Notes: generated by a model from the letters alone, not told the origin. Counted from the first letter of the stretch, positions 42,622-53,931 are shown. The stretch is DNA of 64,000 bases from Pseudoalteromonas sp. OOF1S-7 (GCF_022347765.1 NZ_JAKRFZ010000001.1:558001-622000); one strand, 5' to 3'. Translations and numbers: made by a program.

Positions 42622-44901
42622 ATGAGCAAAGCTTGGGGCCTTTTTGTGCTTCCCCTAATCAGTACAGCGACTTTTGCTAATTCGAACATTGATGGCCTTC
42701 AGTGTAAAGACTACTTTCAGCCTAAAAACTGGCAACCCATCGCTGACTTGCCCAAAGGCGCCATCGACATTCAGTCTGACAATGTAGAATTGCAAGGCGT
42801 CGAGAGCGCTGAATTCAGTGGTAATGTGGTGATCAGCTCCAATGTCATGAGCTTATCAGCTCAGGCAGCCCTGATTGACAAGCAGCAGGGCTTGCTCAAT
42901 GCCACCGGTCCACTCGTGTTTCAGGATGCCTATACCCTGGTCAATAGTACAGGCATGTTTGCCAACCTTAAAGAATACGAATTCAGTCTGCTGGGCGCCG
43001 ATTACTGGCTGACCCAGCAAAACGGCCATGGCAGCGCTGAAAAATTGCATGCGACCACCAATCAGGTTGACTTACTCAACTCCAGCTTCACGACATGCCC
43101 GGGAGATACCCCATTTTGGTCGATTGAGGCCAGTAGTATCGTTATGAACCGCGACAGCGGCTGGGGAGAAACGCACAATACTGTCCTGAGAATACTGGAC
43201 ACCCCGGTTGTCTATGTGCCCTATTTTACATTCCCCATTGATGATCGCCGCAAATCGGGTGTACTGACTCCGACAATCAGCAGTTCCAGCCGCCGTGGTT
43301 TGGGTGTTACAGTGCCTTACTATCTCAATCTGGCACCCAACTACGATGCGACCATCACACCACGCTATATGTCTAAAAAAGGCACCCAGCTGATTTCTGA
43401 ATTCCGTTATCTGACCAAGCATCACCAGGGTCAGCTCGCCATTGAGTTTTTAGAGCAAGACGACTCGGCCAAACAGCTGGATGAGCGCTATTTGGTCAAC
43501 TGGACACAAAACAGTTATTTTGACGAAAACTGGCGTGCCAGCGTCGACATCACCAATGTCAGTGATGACGCCTATATCTCCGACTTAGATTCTCAGTACG
43601 CCAATGAAACCGACACTCAGCTCTATCGTACCGGGCAACTCAGTTACCTGGGCGATGACTGGACTGTCGACCTGAAAGTACAGAACTTTGAAGTACTGGG
43701 TAATCACACAGAATCCTATGCGGTATTGCCTCAGTTAACCGTTCAGCATGTCACCCAGAACTACCAGGGCTTTAATTGGGGGCTCTCGGGCCAGGTCAGC
43801 CACTTTACCAACGATGAGCTGACGGTCACAGACGCAACCCGGGTGCACTTCGAGCCCAGCGTCTCTTATGACTACAATGCCTATGCCTGGTCCTTTGCCT
43901 CTAACCTGAGCCTGATGCACACATACTATGAGCAGGATGGAGACGAGGCATTCGTACAATCTCAGTATAAAAAATCTGTCTCCCGCACGCTCCCTAAATT
44001 ACGCTTACATGGTCAGCTGAACCTGGAGCGCCCCACTAACTTCATTCTGCAGCAAGGCACGCAAACGTTGGAACCACAAATCCAATATTTGTATACACCC
44101 AAAAAGGACCAGTCCGGTATTGCCTTGTATGACACCATAAAGATGCAAGATGACTTTTTTGGCCTGTTTCGCGAGCAGCGCTTCTCCGGTGTTGACTTTA
44201 TTGCACAAGCAAATCAGTTCACGTTAGGTGCAACCACTCGTTTGTTTGACAACAATAACACCGAGCGCTTTAACTTCAGTATGGGCCAAATCCTGTATCT
44301 GAGTGACTCCGCTAAACCCAGCGAACAATCTCTGGACACTGCGCTGACACAGAGCAACCAGGAGTTTGGCAGTAAGAACTATAACGCTCTGTTTGCCGCC
44401 GAAAGTATGCTGCACTGGCATCGCCGCTGGTATTTTTCTGCAGGATTGCAGTATGATGCCGATGAGAAAGAGTTGATCCAATCTCATATGACGCTCGACT
44501 ACCGGGGTAGTAATAAAAAGCTCGTTCAATTGAACCATCACTACGCCAGTGATGTCTCAGGATACGAAATTGATCAAATCGGTCTGTTCAGTAGTTTACC
44601 CATTGACGAGAACTGGCAACTGGTTGCCAGCTATCATCGCGACCTGACGGCAAGCCGCAGCGTTGAGGTGTTTGCCGGTCTGCAGTATGAATCGTGCTGC
44701 TGGGCTGTGCGTATAACTGGTAAACGTCAAATACAAACGGATCTCAACCAAACGATTTCACGTGATGACGCGATTTTTGACACAAGCTTTGGTATCAATT
44801 TTGTGTTAAAAGGGTTGGGCAGCAAATCAAGATATGATGCTAGCCAGTTATTACGTTCGGGTATCTTTGGTTACCGCAGACCGTTCTTTTTAAATAATTA
44901 A
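42622..44901 (+). CDS. lptD: LPS-assembly protein LptD
   Basis: LptD is the outer-membrane barrel that, with LptE, inserts lipopolysaccharide into the outer leaflet. The 759-residue protein has a signal peptide, an N-terminal OstA-like jelly-roll domain (about 45-160), a long barrel and a terminal aromatic segment. Cys28, Cys159 and the adjacent pair Cys692-Cys693 match the four cysteines that form the two essential disulfides in E. coli LptD. The signature GVLTPTISSSSRRGLG occurs mid-protein. surA follows after 14 bases, fitting its need for SurA. Confidence 0.96.
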   Translation: MSKAWGLFVLPLISTATFANSNIDGLQCKDYFQPKNWQPIADLPKGAIDIQSDNVELQGVESAEFSGNVVISSNVMSLSAQAALIDKQQGLLNATGPLVFQDAYTLVNSTGMFANLKEYEFSLLGADYWLTQQNGHGSAEKLHATTNQVDLLNSSFTTCPGDTPFWSIEASSIVMNRDSGWGETHNTVLRILDTPVVYVPYFTFPIDDRRKSGVLTPTISSSSRRGLGVTVPYYLNLAPNYDATITPRYMSKKGTQLISEFRYLTKHHQGQLAIEFLEQDDSAKQLDERYLVNWTQNSYFDENWRASVDITNVSDDAYISDLDSQYANETDTQLYRTGQLSYLGDDWTVDLKVQNFEVLGNHTESYAVLPQLTVQHVTQNYQGFNWGLSGQVSHFTNDELTVTDATRVHFEPSVSYDYNAYAWSFASNLSLMHTYYEQDGDEAFVQSQYKKSVSRTLPKLRLHGQLNLERPTNFILQQGTQTLEPQIQYLYTPKKDQSGIALYDTIKMQDDFFGLFREQRFSGVDFIAQANQFTLGATTRLFDNNNTERFNFSMGQILYLSDSAKPSEQSLDTALTQSNQEFGSKNYNALFAAESMLHWHRRWYFSAGLQYDADEKELIQSHMTLDYRGSNKKLVQLNHHYASDVSGYEIDQIGLFSSLPIDENWQLVASYHRDLTASRSVEVFAGLQYESCCWAVRITGKRQIQTDLNQTISRDDAIFDTSFGINFVLKGLGSKSRYDASQLLRSGIFGYRRPFFLNN

Positions 44902-44915
44902 CAACAAAGACTCTT

Positions 44916-46202
44916 ATGAATTTAAAAAAGCTGTTATTAGTTCCAATTTTAAGCATGACGCTGGCACAACCCGTTTGGGCTGAGCGTGTCCAGCTGGACA
45001 AAGTAGTCGCAACGGTTAACGACGGTGTGGTACTAAAAAGTGAAGTAGATAAGATCCTGAACCGCGTCAAAGAGCAGGCTGAGCAACAAAACACTGAGCT
45101 TCCCTCTGATAACGTGCTGCGGATCCAGGCCATTGAAAAACTCATTGATCAAGTGTTGATGGAGCAGATGGCGGCCCGTATGGGGATGGAAATTTCCGAT
45201 GCACAGTTAGACCAAACATTAGCTAGCATTGCCAAAGATCAAGGCGGGACCATTGCCGACTTACGTAATTCGATTGAAGCCACAGGCGAGAGCTTCCAGG
45301 CATACCGGGAAGAAGTCCGCGCTGAAATCATGGTATCACAGGTACAACGTGCTGCGGTGGATCGCCGCATCTATATCAGCCCCCAGGAAATTGCCAACTT
45401 ACAACAAATTTTAGCACAGCAAACAGGTCAGTCAGAAGAATATGATATCGGCCACATCCTGATAAAAGTGGAAAGCAAAGCCAATCCCCAAGATATTCAG
45501 GACGCCCGCGAACGCGCGGAAAAAGTCATTGAATTTTTAAATGAAGGACGAGAATTTAAACGCATCGCTATCGCCTCTTCCAGCGGCTCAAAAGCATTGG
45601 ATGGCGGCCAGCTGGGCTGGATGGGTATCAATGAAATGCCAACCCTGTTTGCAGAGGCCGTCAAAGGTAAAAAGAAAGATGACATCATAGGTCCACTGCG
45701 CTCAGGTGCTGGTTTCCATATTCTGAAAGTGCAAGATATTCGTGGTCGCCAGGTCGTCGAGCGGGTTGAAATGCGCTCCCGCCACATTCTGATCAAACCG
45801 TCTATCATCCTCAGTGAAGAAAAAGCACGTGATATGTTAGCAGGCTTTGTTACTGATCTGCGTGCCGGTAAAGCAGACTTTGCTGAACTTGCCAAAGCAC
45901 ACTCCGAAGATCCCGGTTCAGCTCTGAAAGGTGGCGAATATGACTGGACAGATCCGACCACCTATGTGCCTGCGTTTCGCGATGCTTTAATGTCGCTGGA
46001 ACAAAATGAGATCAGTGAGCCGTTCAGAAGTACATTTGGCTGGCACATCGTGCAGTTGCTCGACAAGCGCGTTGCTGATAAAACAGAACAAGCGAAAGCA
46101 AATCGTGCCCACCAACTTCTGTTTCGCCGTAAGTTTAAGGAAGAAAGCTTTAAGTGGATGCGTGAAATGCGCGAACAAGCGCACATTGAAGTAATCGACT
46201 AA
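44916..46202 (+). CDS. surA: Periplasmic chaperone/peptidyl-prolyl isomerase SurA
   Basis: SurA escorts unfolded outer-membrane proteins, including LptD, through the periplasm. The 428-residue protein has a signal peptide (cut near residue 22), an N-terminal chaperone domain of about 150 residues and two parvulin domains. The first contains [10 protein letters not shown] and the second RSRHILIKP, each followed by its GGxLGW or GGEYDW segment. A short C-terminal helix completes the E. coli layout. pdxA follows 13 bases later. Confidence 0.96.
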   Translation: MNLKKLLLVPILSMTLAQPVWAERVQLDKVVATVNDGVVLKSEVDKILNRVKEQAEQQNTELPSDNVLRIQAIEKLIDQVLMEQMAARMGMEISDAQLDQTLASIAKDQGGTIADLRNSIEATGESFQAYREEVRAEIMVSQVQRAAVDRRIYISPQEIANLQQILAQQTGQSEEYDIGHILIKVESKANPQDIQDARERAEKVIEFLNEGREFKRIAIASSSGSKALDGGQLGWMGINEMPTLFAEAVKGKKKDDIIGPLRSGAGFHILKVQDIRGRQVVERVEMRSRHILIKPSIILSEEKARDMLAGFVTDLRAGKADFAELAKAHSEDPGSALKGGEYDWTDPTTYVPAFRDALMSLEQNEISEPFRSTFGWHIVQLLDKRVADKTEQAKANRAHQLLFRRKFKEESFKWMREMREQAHIEVID

Positions 46203-46215
46203 TAGAAGAATTAAG

Positions 46216-47208
46216 ATGAGTTTAAGAATCGCAATCACCCCCGGAGAGCCGGCAGGGATAGGGCCTGATTTGGTCATCAAGCTCGCACAACACGGCTGGC
46301 CCGTACAGCTGGTTGCTGTTGTTGATAAAAATATCATGCTACAGCGTGCCCGGGAGCTTGATACCACCATTAAGCTCATTCCGTTCGATCCTACAGCGCC
46401 CGCTGAGGCAGCGCCACCTGGTAGTATTTATTACCTCCAGGTAGACAGAGGTTGTGACGTCATTGCCGGGGAACTGGACGAGCGCAATGGTCAGTACGTT
46501 TTGGATACATTGCGTATTGCCTCGGAAAAGAATATGGACGGCACATTCGATGCCGTAGTCACCGGGCCTGTCCACAAAGGCATTATTAACCGGGCAGGTA
46601 TTTCGTTCAGTGGTCATACTGAGTACTTTGCACAGCAATCCAATACGCCCGATGTCGTAATGATGCTGGCCACTGAGGGATTACGAGTGGCCCTTGTTAC
46701 CACGCATATTCCTCTGGCGTACGTGTCTAAAGCCATTACCCATGAACGTCTGACTAAGGTTGCCCATATTCTTTACCAGGACTTGCAAACCAAATTTGGC
46801 ATTGAACAGCCAAATGTACTGGTATGTGGCTTGAACCCCCATGCGGGCGAAGGTGGCCACCTGGGCAATGAAGAAATCGACACCATAGAGCCGGTGTTAG
46901 CCGAGCTCAATGCACAGGGTATGCACTTTGTCGGTCCACTGCCCGCAGATACCCTGTTTCAGGCCAAATATCTAGAAAATACCGATGCCGTATTGGCAAT
47001 GTATCACGATCAGGGCTTACCTGTGTTAAAATACAAAGGATTCGGCAATTCGGTTAATATTACCCTCGGATTGCCCTTTATCCGCACTTCTGTTGACCAT
47101 GGCACGGCACTTGATCTCGCCGCCAGTGGCAACGCCGAAGTCGGTAGTTTCGAATTAGCGATCCGCGAAGCAATTAAGCTCGCCACCGAGAAAACACAGA
47201 GTTCATGA
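46216..47208 (+). CDS. pdxA: 4-hydroxythreonine-4-phosphate dehydrogenase PdxA
   Basis: PdxA oxidises 4-phosphohydroxy-L-threonine in the vitamin B6 (pyridoxal phosphate) pathway using NAD. The 330-residue length is standard. Motifs include the N-terminal [14 protein letters not shown], the metal-ligand segments GHTEYF and [15 protein letters not shown], and [10 protein letters not shown] near the end. It sits in the conserved surA-pdxA-rsmA order and overlaps rsmA by 4 bases (ATGA). Confidence 0.96.
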   Translation: MSLRIAITPGEPAGIGPDLVIKLAQHGWPVQLVAVVDKNIMLQRARELDTTIKLIPFDPTAPAEAAPPGSIYYLQVDRGCDVIAGELDERNGQYVLDTLRIASEKNMDGTFDAVVTGPVHKGIINRAGISFSGHTEYFAQQSNTPDVVMMLATEGLRVALVTTHIPLAYVSKAITHERLTKVAHILYQDLQTKFGIEQPNVLVCGLNPHAGEGGHLGNEEIDTIEPVLAELNAQGMHFVGPLPADTLFQAKYLENTDAVLAMYHDQGLPVLKYKGFGNSVNITLGLPFIRTSVDHGTALDLAASGNAEVGSFELAIREAIKLATEKTQSS

Positions 47209-48011
47209 CAGATAAAGTACATTTGGGCCACCGAGCCCGTAAACGCTTCGGCCAAAACTTCCTTAACGACAGCAATATCATCGATAAGATTGTCACGGCC
47301 ATCGATCCTAAGCCCACAGACAACCTGGTCGAGATTGGCCCTGGTTTAGGCGCCATCACAGAGCCCGTGGTTGAACTCAGTGACCAGCTAACTGTTGTAG
47401 AACTGGACCGTGATCTGGCCGAGCGCCTGATCCACCACCCCTTTTTAGGACCAAAACTGACAGTGCATCAAGGCGATGCCACGAAGTTTGATTTTTCTTC
47501 GCTGCTTAAAGGCGACGGAAAGCTGAAGATTTTTGGTAACCTGCCTTATAACGTCTCTACCCCCCTGCTGTTTCATTTATTTGAATTTGCGGATCAGGTC
47601 GAACACATGCATTTTATGCTGCAAAAAGAAGTGGTCAATCGCATGGTGGCAGGACCGGGCACTAAGGCTTATGGGCGATTGAGTGTGATGACACAATACT
47701 ACTGTCATGCCATCCCCGTGATCCAGGTTCCGCCTACGTGCTTTAAACCCGCGCCGAAAGTTGATTCAGCGGTGGTCAGGCTGATCCCCAAAGACGCACA
47801 ACAACGCAGTGCTAAAAGCACCAAAGTACTCAACACTGTGTGCCTTGAAGCGTTCAACCAACGACGTAAGACACTAAGAAACAGTTTGTCTAACCTGATG
47901 ACAGCTGAACAACTAAGTGATCTGGGAATTGACCCGGGTTTACGTGCCGAGAATATTTCCCTTTCGCAATTTATTGAGATAGCAAACTGGATCTATGACA
48001 ACAAAGAGTGA
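47205..48011 (+). CDS. rsmA: 16S rRNA dimethyladenosine transferase RsmA (KsgA)
   Basis: RsmA dimethylates two adjacent adenosines near the 3' end of 16S rRNA during 30S maturation, using S-adenosylmethionine. The 268-residue protein shows the N-terminal RKRFGQNFL, the SAM-binding [11 protein letters not shown] and the catalytic [11 protein letters not shown]. Its start is inside the end of pdxA and its end overlaps apaG by 17 bases, so translation is probably coupled. Confidence 0.97.
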   Translation: MTDKVHLGHRARKRFGQNFLNDSNIIDKIVTAIDPKPTDNLVEIGPGLGAITEPVVELSDQLTVVELDRDLAERLIHHPFLGPKLTVHQGDATKFDFSSLLKGDGKLKIFGNLPYNVSTPLLFHLFEFADQVEHMHFMLQKEVVNRMVAGPGTKAYGRLSVMTQYYCHAIPVIQVPPTCFKPAPKVDSAVVRLIPKDAQQRSAKSTKVLNTVCLEAFNQRRKTLRNSLSNLMTAEQLSDLGIDPGLRAENISLSQFIEIANWIYDNKE

Positions 48012-48384
48012 GATCGGCTCACCGATCAAAGTATCTGTAGAGACCTTCTATGTTGAAGGGCAATCTCAGCCAGACAAAGACAAATACGTCTTTGCCTATA
48101 CCATTACCATTAAAAATCACAGCTTGTGCAACGCCAAACTGGAAAGCCGTTACTGGCTGATCACCGATGCCAACGGTAAAGAAACCGAGGTTGAAGGCGA
48201 CGGTGTGGTGGGTGAGCAACCGACCATTCGTCCGGGTGAAAGTTACCAGTACACCAGCGGTGCCGTATTAGATACGCCCGTTGGCACTATGGAAGGCTAC
48301 TATGTGATGCGCAACGAATTTGGTACTGAGTTTCGCGCCCCCATTCAGGTATTCAGACTGAGTCGGCCGGATATCCTGCACTAA
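47995..48384 (+). CDS. apaG: ApaG, FN3-fold protein
   Basis: This 129-residue protein is the typical ApaG length and has the family core [23 protein letters not shown] and the [20 protein letters not shown] segment. It is a small fibronectin-III-like fold reported to bind divalent cations; its role in bacteria is still unclear. The ATG at 47995 overlaps rsmA by 17 bases and its TAA shares one base with the apaH start. Confidence 0.96.
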   Translation: MTTKSEIGSPIKVSVETFYVEGQSQPDKDKYVFAYTITIKNHSLCNAKLESRYWLITDANGKETEVEGDGVVGEQPTIRPGESYQYTSGAVLDTPVGTMEGYYVMRNEFGTEFRAPIQVFRLSRPDILH

Positions 48385-49181
48385 TGGCTAATTATGTGGT
48401 CGGTGATCTGCAAGGCTGCTTTGCACCATTAATGCAGCTATTGCAGGAAGTTGACTTTAACCCGGCGCGTGACCACCTTTATCTGGTCGGCGATATCGTT
48501 GCACGGGGCCCCGACTCACTCGGGTGCCTCGACTTTGTATTTCGCCACCAGGATTGCGTCACCATTACACTGGGCAATCACGACTTGCACCTGATCTGCA
48601 ACGTGTTGCTAGACAAAGCGCCTAACCCTAAAGACAAGCTCGACACCCTGTATCAGCACTGTAAACTGCCAGATTACTTACGCTTTTTGCGTGCTCAGCC
48701 ACTATGTGTGTATCTTGAAAAATACCACACCTTTATTTCTCATGCCGGCATTCATCCCGAATGGCAGATTGAGCAAGCACTGACCTTAAGTCGCTGGGCG
48801 CAGCAAAAGTATATAGGTGATGAAGGCAAACCATTTTTGAGTGCTATGTACGGTAAAGAGCCCCGACTGCTGCTCGACACCGACGAGCAAAGCCGCTTCA
48901 ACACCATTGTCAATGTATTTACCCGAATGCGCTTTCTGACGCCTCAATGGCATCTCGATTTTGACAATAAAGGTACACTCGATGATGCCGGGGAATTACG
49001 TCCCTGGTTTGATCATCCGCGTTTTCAGGACGATCCAAACCGTTACCTTTTTGGCCACTGGGCAGCCTTGCAAGGCATCACTCACAAACCCAATGTCACC
49101 GCTTTAGATACAGGGTGTGTGTGGGGAGGACCAATGACGTTACTTGATCTAGATACAAATGAGCAAATTTCGAGCAATTAA
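48384..49181 (+). CDS. apaH: Bis(5'-nucleosyl)-tetraphosphatase (symmetrical) ApaH
   Basis: ApaH hydrolyses diadenosine tetraphosphate to two ADP and can remove Np4 caps from RNA. The 265-residue protein carries the metallophosphatase motifs GDLQGC, GDIVARGPDS and GNHD near the N-terminus. A later His (SHAGIHP) and the C-terminal FGHWAALQG and ALDTGCVWGG segments match the family. It ends the lptD-to-apaH run; no strong terminator was found after it. Confidence 0.97.
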   Translation: MANYVVGDLQGCFAPLMQLLQEVDFNPARDHLYLVGDIVARGPDSLGCLDFVFRHQDCVTITLGNHDLHLICNVLLDKAPNPKDKLDTLYQHCKLPDYLRFLRAQPLCVYLEKYHTFISHAGIHPEWQIEQALTLSRWAQQKYIGDEGKPFLSAMYGKEPRLLLDTDEQSRFNTIVNVFTRMRFLTPQWHLDFDNKGTLDDAGELRPWFDHPRFQDDPNRYLFGHWAALQGITHKPNVTALDTGCVWGGPMTLLDLDTNEQISSN

Positions 49182-49294
49182 CTGTTTCTCAGCCGATTTT
49201 ACTGAATTTTGAATTCACATCTGCTATAAAATACTTAACTATCGCGCAATAAATCCGATAAGCATTCATTCAGCTTTAATTTGATGGTACCCGT

Positions 49295-51310
49295 ATGAAT
49301 TTGACTGTAAGCCAACGTATCTGGGGTGGTTTTATTATAATCACTCTACTCCTGTTGATGATCGGAGGAAACTCGCTGCTAAGGATCGCCAATATAGATA
49401 ATTCCACAAGACTGGTTAATTCGCTTTCATTGCCCGCTCTGGACAGCAGTGCTGCGTTGCAAATTGAGTTCACTCAGATGAGTAAACTCGCCCAGGGAAG
49501 TTACTATACTCAATCCCCCGATGAACTGAACTCACTCAAGGCTAAATTTAATGAGCGCCAGCAAGCGTTTAATAAAACCTTTTCTGAGTTAGGTGCGGTG
49601 GTTGATCAAGACCCTGGTCTGGCACAAAGCAAACGCCAGGTTGAGACCAGCTTTAAGCAATTTTCTACTTCAGTGCAAGATTTGTTAAGTAACAAAGCGC
49701 GCGAATTAATGCTGATTAAAACCCTGAAACAGCAGCTTGAAGACACCGAAATGGCCGCGGAAGATGCCACCACAGTGGTACTCGACATCCTGGACCTGGA
49801 TGGCTTGCAGGACACTGACGGTCGTGCTTATCAGGCCGCAACTAAGCTGGAAAACCTGTTCAGCTCTGCGGTGACTACCAGCACAGATATGATGACCATC
49901 AAAGAGCGCAACACGCTGGATATCGTCGCCAAAGAGCAGGCTTATGTACTGGAAGAGCTGGAACGCAATATGGCGTTGATGACAACAACCGTCGCACAGC
50001 TCGACAGCACGCTGGCAGACGACTTACAGCAGTACTATGATGACCTCCTCACTCAGTTAAAAGGAACGAATGGCATTGCAGGCAATGTTGGTCAGCTGAT
50101 AGCGGCAAGACAAACAACCCGCACTGAACTGGACGCCGCAGAGACCACCACCAACGCGGCACTCAAACAACTTGGTGAACTGGTTGCACAATCCAAACAA
50201 CTGGCGTTTGATATTCAGGACGAAGTGCGCGCAGATGTGACTTCTGCCAATATGTGGACCTGGGTTGGCATGATAGTGGCTGCCCTGTTAGCCATTGTGA
50301 TTGCGTATTTGACCGTCAGCCGCATTACTAAACCACTGGCTGAAGTAAACCGGGTACTGAATATCGTGGCGCGCGGCGACATGACGCAAACCCTGGATGA
50401 CTCGGCAAAAGATGAATTTGGCGAACTGGCGCGCAGCTGTAACAGCCTCATCGCGAGCCTGCGTGAACTCATTACCGGTATCGTGTCACGCTCCACTCAG
50501 CTGGCTGCAGCCTCTGAAGAGACTTCAGCAATCACCATAGAGTCGAGCCAGGCGATTAAGAGTCAGCAGTCTCAGGTTGAGCAAGCGGCCACAGCCACCA
50601 CTGAAATGAGCAGTACAGCCCATGGCGTTAGCAACAGTGCCCACCAGGCATTGCAGGAGATTAAAAACGCCGATAAAGAAGCCGAACGGGTGAAGGGGAT
50701 TTCTCAGGATAACAAACACACCATTGAGCAACTGGCGCACGAGGTGGAAGCCGTGTCTCAGGTGATCAACAAACTGCATCAGGACAGCTCTGCCATTGGC
50801 GGGATCCTCGATGTTATCCGCGGTATTGCAGAGCAAACTAACCTGTTGGCACTGAACGCAGCCATTGAGGCAGCCCGTGCTGGTGAACAGGGTCGTGGCT
50901 TTGCGGTGGTAGCCGATGAGGTTCGCTCCCTGGCTAGCAAGACGCAGGAATCGACCCAGGAGATCCAGGCCATGATCGAGTCGCTGCAAAGCGGCGCTGA
51001 AGAAGCCGTCAGTGCGATGTCGAAAGGCCAGCAGCAGGCTGAATCATGTGTTCACCAAAGTGATGTAGCGAATGAAGCGCTTAACTCAATCACAGATGCG
51101 GTGTCGCGTGCACACGACGTCAGTGAGGAAATTGCCAACGCCGCCAACGAGCAGCAGCAGGTTTCTCAGGAGATCAGTGAACGCCTGGAGTCTATTGTAA
51201 CCATCGCCGAACAAACGGCTGAGGGCGCAAACCAGACGTCTATCTCAAGCTCAGAGGTAGCCAAGCTGGCCGAAGAGCTGAGACAATCGGTTGATCAGTT
51301 CCGAGTCTGA
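49295..51310 (+). CDS. Methyl-accepting chemotaxis protein
   Basis: The 671-residue receptor has a first membrane helix near residues 9-31, a long helical periplasmic domain of about 285 residues and a second helix at about 320-341. A HAMP domain and a long signalling coiled coil follow. The hairpin tip ([35 protein letters not shown] at about 515-550) is the CheW/CheA-contacting region. No CheR-docking pentapeptide is seen at the C-terminus. The ligand is unknown. A bidirectional terminator follows at 51331. Confidence 0.96.
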   Translation: MNLTVSQRIWGGFIIITLLLLMIGGNSLLRIANIDNSTRLVNSLSLPALDSSAALQIEFTQMSKLAQGSYYTQSPDELNSLKAKFNERQQAFNKTFSELGAVVDQDPGLAQSKRQVETSFKQFSTSVQDLLSNKARELMLIKTLKQQLEDTEMAAEDATTVVLDILDLDGLQDTDGRAYQAATKLENLFSSAVTTSTDMMTIKERNTLDIVAKEQAYVLEELERNMALMTTTVAQLDSTLADDLQQYYDDLLTQLKGTNGIAGNVGQLIAARQTTRTELDAAETTTNAALKQLGELVAQSKQLAFDIQDEVRADVTSANMWTWVGMIVAALLAIVIAYLTVSRITKPLAEVNRVLNIVARGDMTQTLDDSAKDEFGELARSCNSLIASLRELITGIVSRSTQLAAASEETSAITIESSQAIKSQQSQVEQAATATTEMSSTAHGVSNSAHQALQEIKNADKEAERVKGISQDNKHTIEQLAHEVEAVSQVINKLHQDSSAIGGILDVIRGIAEQTNLLALNAAIEAARAGEQGRGFAVVADEVRSLASKTQESTQEIQAMIESLQSGAEEAVSAMSKGQQQAESCVHQSDVANEALNSITDAVSRAHDVSEEIANAANEQQQVSQEISERLESIVTIAEQTAEGANQTSISSSEVAKLAEELRQSVDQFRV

Positions 51311-51330
51311 TCTCAGTCGATACTCAATGT

Positions 51331-51361
51331 AAAAAGGCCGCTCAATGAGCGGCCTTTTTTA
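51331..51361. terminator. Bidirectional terminator between the chemoreceptor and GNAT-C39 genes
   Basis: GGCCGCTC (51336-51343) pairs with GAGCGGCC (51347-51354) around AAT, with an A-run before and a T-run after. It can serve both convergent genes. Confidence 0.9.
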
Positions 51362-51373
51362 CTCTGTATATGC

Positions 51374-52483
51374 TCAGAAAGACTCATGTAACACCACCAG
51401 CGCACTCAGTTTGCCCGCACCAAAGGTGGCCATTTTTTCAAAGTCCTCGCGGGCAATCGGCACCTGCTGGCAGTCGATTGCTTCCTGCTCCTCTTCCACA
51501 TCCGGATCATTGACATACAAGCACAGCGCATCGATGCCGGTGATTAAGACCCAGTGTGGTGCCTTCTTGCCGTTTAAGCGGTAAGTACTGATCAAGGCCA
51601 ACACCGAGCTGCCCTCAGACAACCACTGCTCTACCTGCTCAAGCTTAAGACTGGCGCACTGAATTGGGATATCCCGATATTCGCACTCTTGCTTAAACTG
51701 TTCGTGTACCAGTGTCATCACCTGTTTTTTCTGCTCGTTGCGCACCCCATCAATAAACAAAGGCTGCGCCGTATTGACCACCACTTCTGTGGCAAAGCCA
51801 CGCCTTTCTGCGGCCAGTGCCAGGCCAAACGGATGGCATCCACCATGCCCCGATGTCATAAAAATAGTTGTTGCTTCACGCCAGATCTCCAGCTCCAGGC
51901 TTTGATCCCCCATGCAACCCGGATCGATGCTGGCCATGGCCATCATTAAAGACGCCGGCCCACAGGTGAACTCTGTGGTTTGCTGATACCAGGGTGCAAC
52001 CTGCAACGTCGCCTGCTCAGTGCGCTTGCGAATACACTTTTGCATTCTCAGTGCATCATCGTGATCTTCATAGTAGTTATGATATTCACCAAACACCCGA
52101 TACCCCAGCTTCTTGTACAGGGCGATTGCTGCCGTGTTGCGCCTGGCCACTTCCAGTCGCATATACAGCCAGCCCAATTGAGCCGCCTGCGACTCGAGCG
52201 TCGCCATTAACTGCCTGGCAATGCCCTTGCCCTGATGCTCCTGCGATACCGCCAGTGAATACAAGCGTGCCAGTCGTGTTCCCTGATGCAGCCACAGCAG
52301 CCCATAGCCCACCAGCTCACCTGCCAGCCGGGCCGTCAGCAACAGGCTGTGCTCAAACCCGATGTGATGCTTAAACTGGCGGCGACTAAGCCTGTCGCTG
52401 CTAAAGCAGCGAGCTTCCAGCTCAACCAGTTCGGCTAAATCCACTGGCTGGGCTTTTTCAACCACCATACAAGCCTGCAACAT
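51374..52483 (-). CDS. GNAT acetyltransferase fused to a C39-like cysteine peptidase
   Basis: Residues 1-150 form a GNAT N-acetyltransferase domain with the acetyl-CoA loop QGKGIA (84-89) and NTAAIALYKKLGYRV. Residues about 160-369 form a peptidase C39-like domain. Cys174 (EFTCGPASL), His310 (APHWVLITG) and Asp326 (VNDPD) make a plausible complete triad. C39 domains usually cut double-glycine leaders, but no transporter domain or membrane helix is present, so this is cytoplasmic. Its ATG shares one base with the stop of the upstream RimK-like gene. The paired genes have been predicted by comparative genomics to make or process peptide modifications. Function is unproven. Confidence 0.88.
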   Translation of the reverse strand: MLQACMVVEKAQPVDLAELVELEARCFSSDRLSRRQFKHHIGFEHSLLLTARLAGELVGYGLLWLHQGTRLARLYSLAVSQEHQGKGIARQLMATLESQAAQLGWLYMRLEVARRNTAAIALYKKLGYRVFGEYHNYYEDHDDALRMQKCIRKRTEQATLQVAPWYQQTTEFTCGPASLMMAMASIDPGCMGDQSLELEIWREATTIFMTSGHGGCHPFGLALAAERRGFATEVVVNTAQPLFIDGVRNEQKKQVMTLVHEQFKQECEYRDIPIQCASLKLEQVEQWLSEGSSVLALISTYRLNGKKAPHWVLITGIDALCLYVNDPDVEEEQEAIDCQQVPIAREDFEKMATFGAGKLSALVVLHESF

Positions 52484-53931
52484 TACTTTTTACCTCTCGC
52501 TTCAAGACGGCGCAAAAATTCCGACATGATCTGCATATACAGCTCATCGCCCAGGTACTTGTCTTCGACACCCTGATCAATGCTGGGGTTATCGTTCACT
52601 TCCAGTACATAGGCCTTACCTTCATGCTCTTTAATGTCGATGCCATACAAGCCATTGCCTACCACAGCCGCCGCTTTCAGTGCGGCGCCCAATACGGCTT
52701 TAGGGACTTCAAAGGTTGGTAACGTATCAAATCCACCCGAGAAGTTGCGCTTTGAACTGTGGTTATAGATCTGCCAGTGATTACGTGCCATATGATAGCG
52801 ACAGGCGTAAATGGCGCGTCCGTTCAGTACCCCTATGCGCCAGTCATAATCGGTGTATAAGTACGCTTGTGCCAACACAATGGCCGACTCGCCCAGTAAG
52901 AGATTCAACCGAAATTGCAGCTCTTCTTTGGTTTTTACCTTGTACACGCCCTTAGAAAAGGCACTTTCAGGCATTTTTAACACCATAGGCAGTGATAACT
53001 GTTCAACCAACTCTTCTATTACCGCTTCTGAGCACTGGCTGACAAAGCGGGTTTCCAGTGAAGGCACTTTTTTATAGTTAAACGCATCGTGCAAAAATAC
53101 TTTATTGCAGCAGCGTAAAATAGAGCTGGGGTCGTCAATCACCACTAAGTCTTTTTGCTCTGCTTCCTGGGCAAGGCGATAAGTATGATGATCAATGGCT
53201 GTGGTCTCACGGATAAACAGACCATCAAACTGACTCAAGTTATACAACTCAGCCGCCTCGACCAGATGGACTTTAATACCCAACTTGGCTCCGGCCTTCA
53301 CAAAACGACTCACGGCATTTTTGTTACTCGGCGGCAACTGCTCCTGATGATCCACCAGCATAGCCAGATCCCAGCGATGCTTTTTGCTGCTTTTGCGCTT
53401 CTTCCACTGCATTGCATGGACCCGACTGAGCACCTGCGTACAAAATGCCAGCTCGTCCTGCTCAATTGATGAAAAATCGCTCCGCAGTACCTGTACCTGT
53501 AACCCGCTGCCCTGAGGCTGAACATGCACAGTCAGTAAGGGAGCCTGCAACTGCGCAAACAAATGCGCTGCCAGCTTGGTATATTCCGTCTGCTGCGTTT
53601 CACCCATACAGATCAACAATGCTAAGGGCTGTGACACCGCAATGCCCTGCTGCGTGCACCAGGCCTGAGACAAATACACAGTGCAGCCCTCATCACCCAG
53701 CTCATTGATCACTTTAACACTCGGCAGCGCCTGATGATTGCGCGCTTCAGCCAGCAAGGAGCAATAATAGCCCTGACTGAGGTATCGACGGCAGTCACAC
53801 AGATTAATGACCCTTAGCTTAGATTCGCCGAGTTTGGGATACTCTTGCAGGTAAGTTTCGAAAGTCACCACATTGTCATTCAGTGGCAAAATATCTGCAT
53901 TTTGATCAACAACAAATAGCGTAGACAACAT
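52483..53931 (-). CDS. RimK-like ATP-grasp ligase with N-terminal RLAN-type domain
   Basis: The ATG at 53931 has AAGGA six bases upstream and gives 482 residues; the longer frame from 53988 is rejected. Residues about 1-190 form the extension that accompanies RimK-like enzymes of this subfamily. The ATP-grasp part covers about 200-480, with LPMVLKMPESAFSKGV (ATP-binding loop), DWRIGVLNGRAIYACRY and the metal-binding end VLEVNDNPSID. Such enzymes add amino acids, often glutamate, to a carboxyl group of a protein or peptide. The substrate is unknown. Its stop overlaps the start of the GNAT-C39 gene, so the two act together. Confidence 0.9.
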   Translation of the reverse strand: MLSTLFVVDQNADILPLNDNVVTFETYLQEYPKLGESKLRVINLCDCRRYLSQGYYCSLLAEARNHQALPSVKVINELGDEGCTVYLSQAWCTQQGIAVSQPLALLICMGETQQTEYTKLAAHLFAQLQAPLLTVHVQPQGSGLQVQVLRSDFSSIEQDELAFCTQVLSRVHAMQWKKRKSSKKHRWDLAMLVDHQEQLPPSNKNAVSRFVKAGAKLGIKVHLVEAAELYNLSQFDGLFIRETTAIDHHTYRLAQEAEQKDLVVIDDPSSILRCCNKVFLHDAFNYKKVPSLETRFVSQCSEAVIEELVEQLSLPMVLKMPESAFSKGVYKVKTKEELQFRLNLLLGESAIVLAQAYLYTDYDWRIGVLNGRAIYACRYHMARNHWQIYNHSSKRNFSGGFDTLPTFEVPKAVLGAALKAAAVVGNGLYGIDIKEHEGKAYVLEVNDNPSIDQGVEDKYLGDELYMQIMSEFLRRLEARGKK

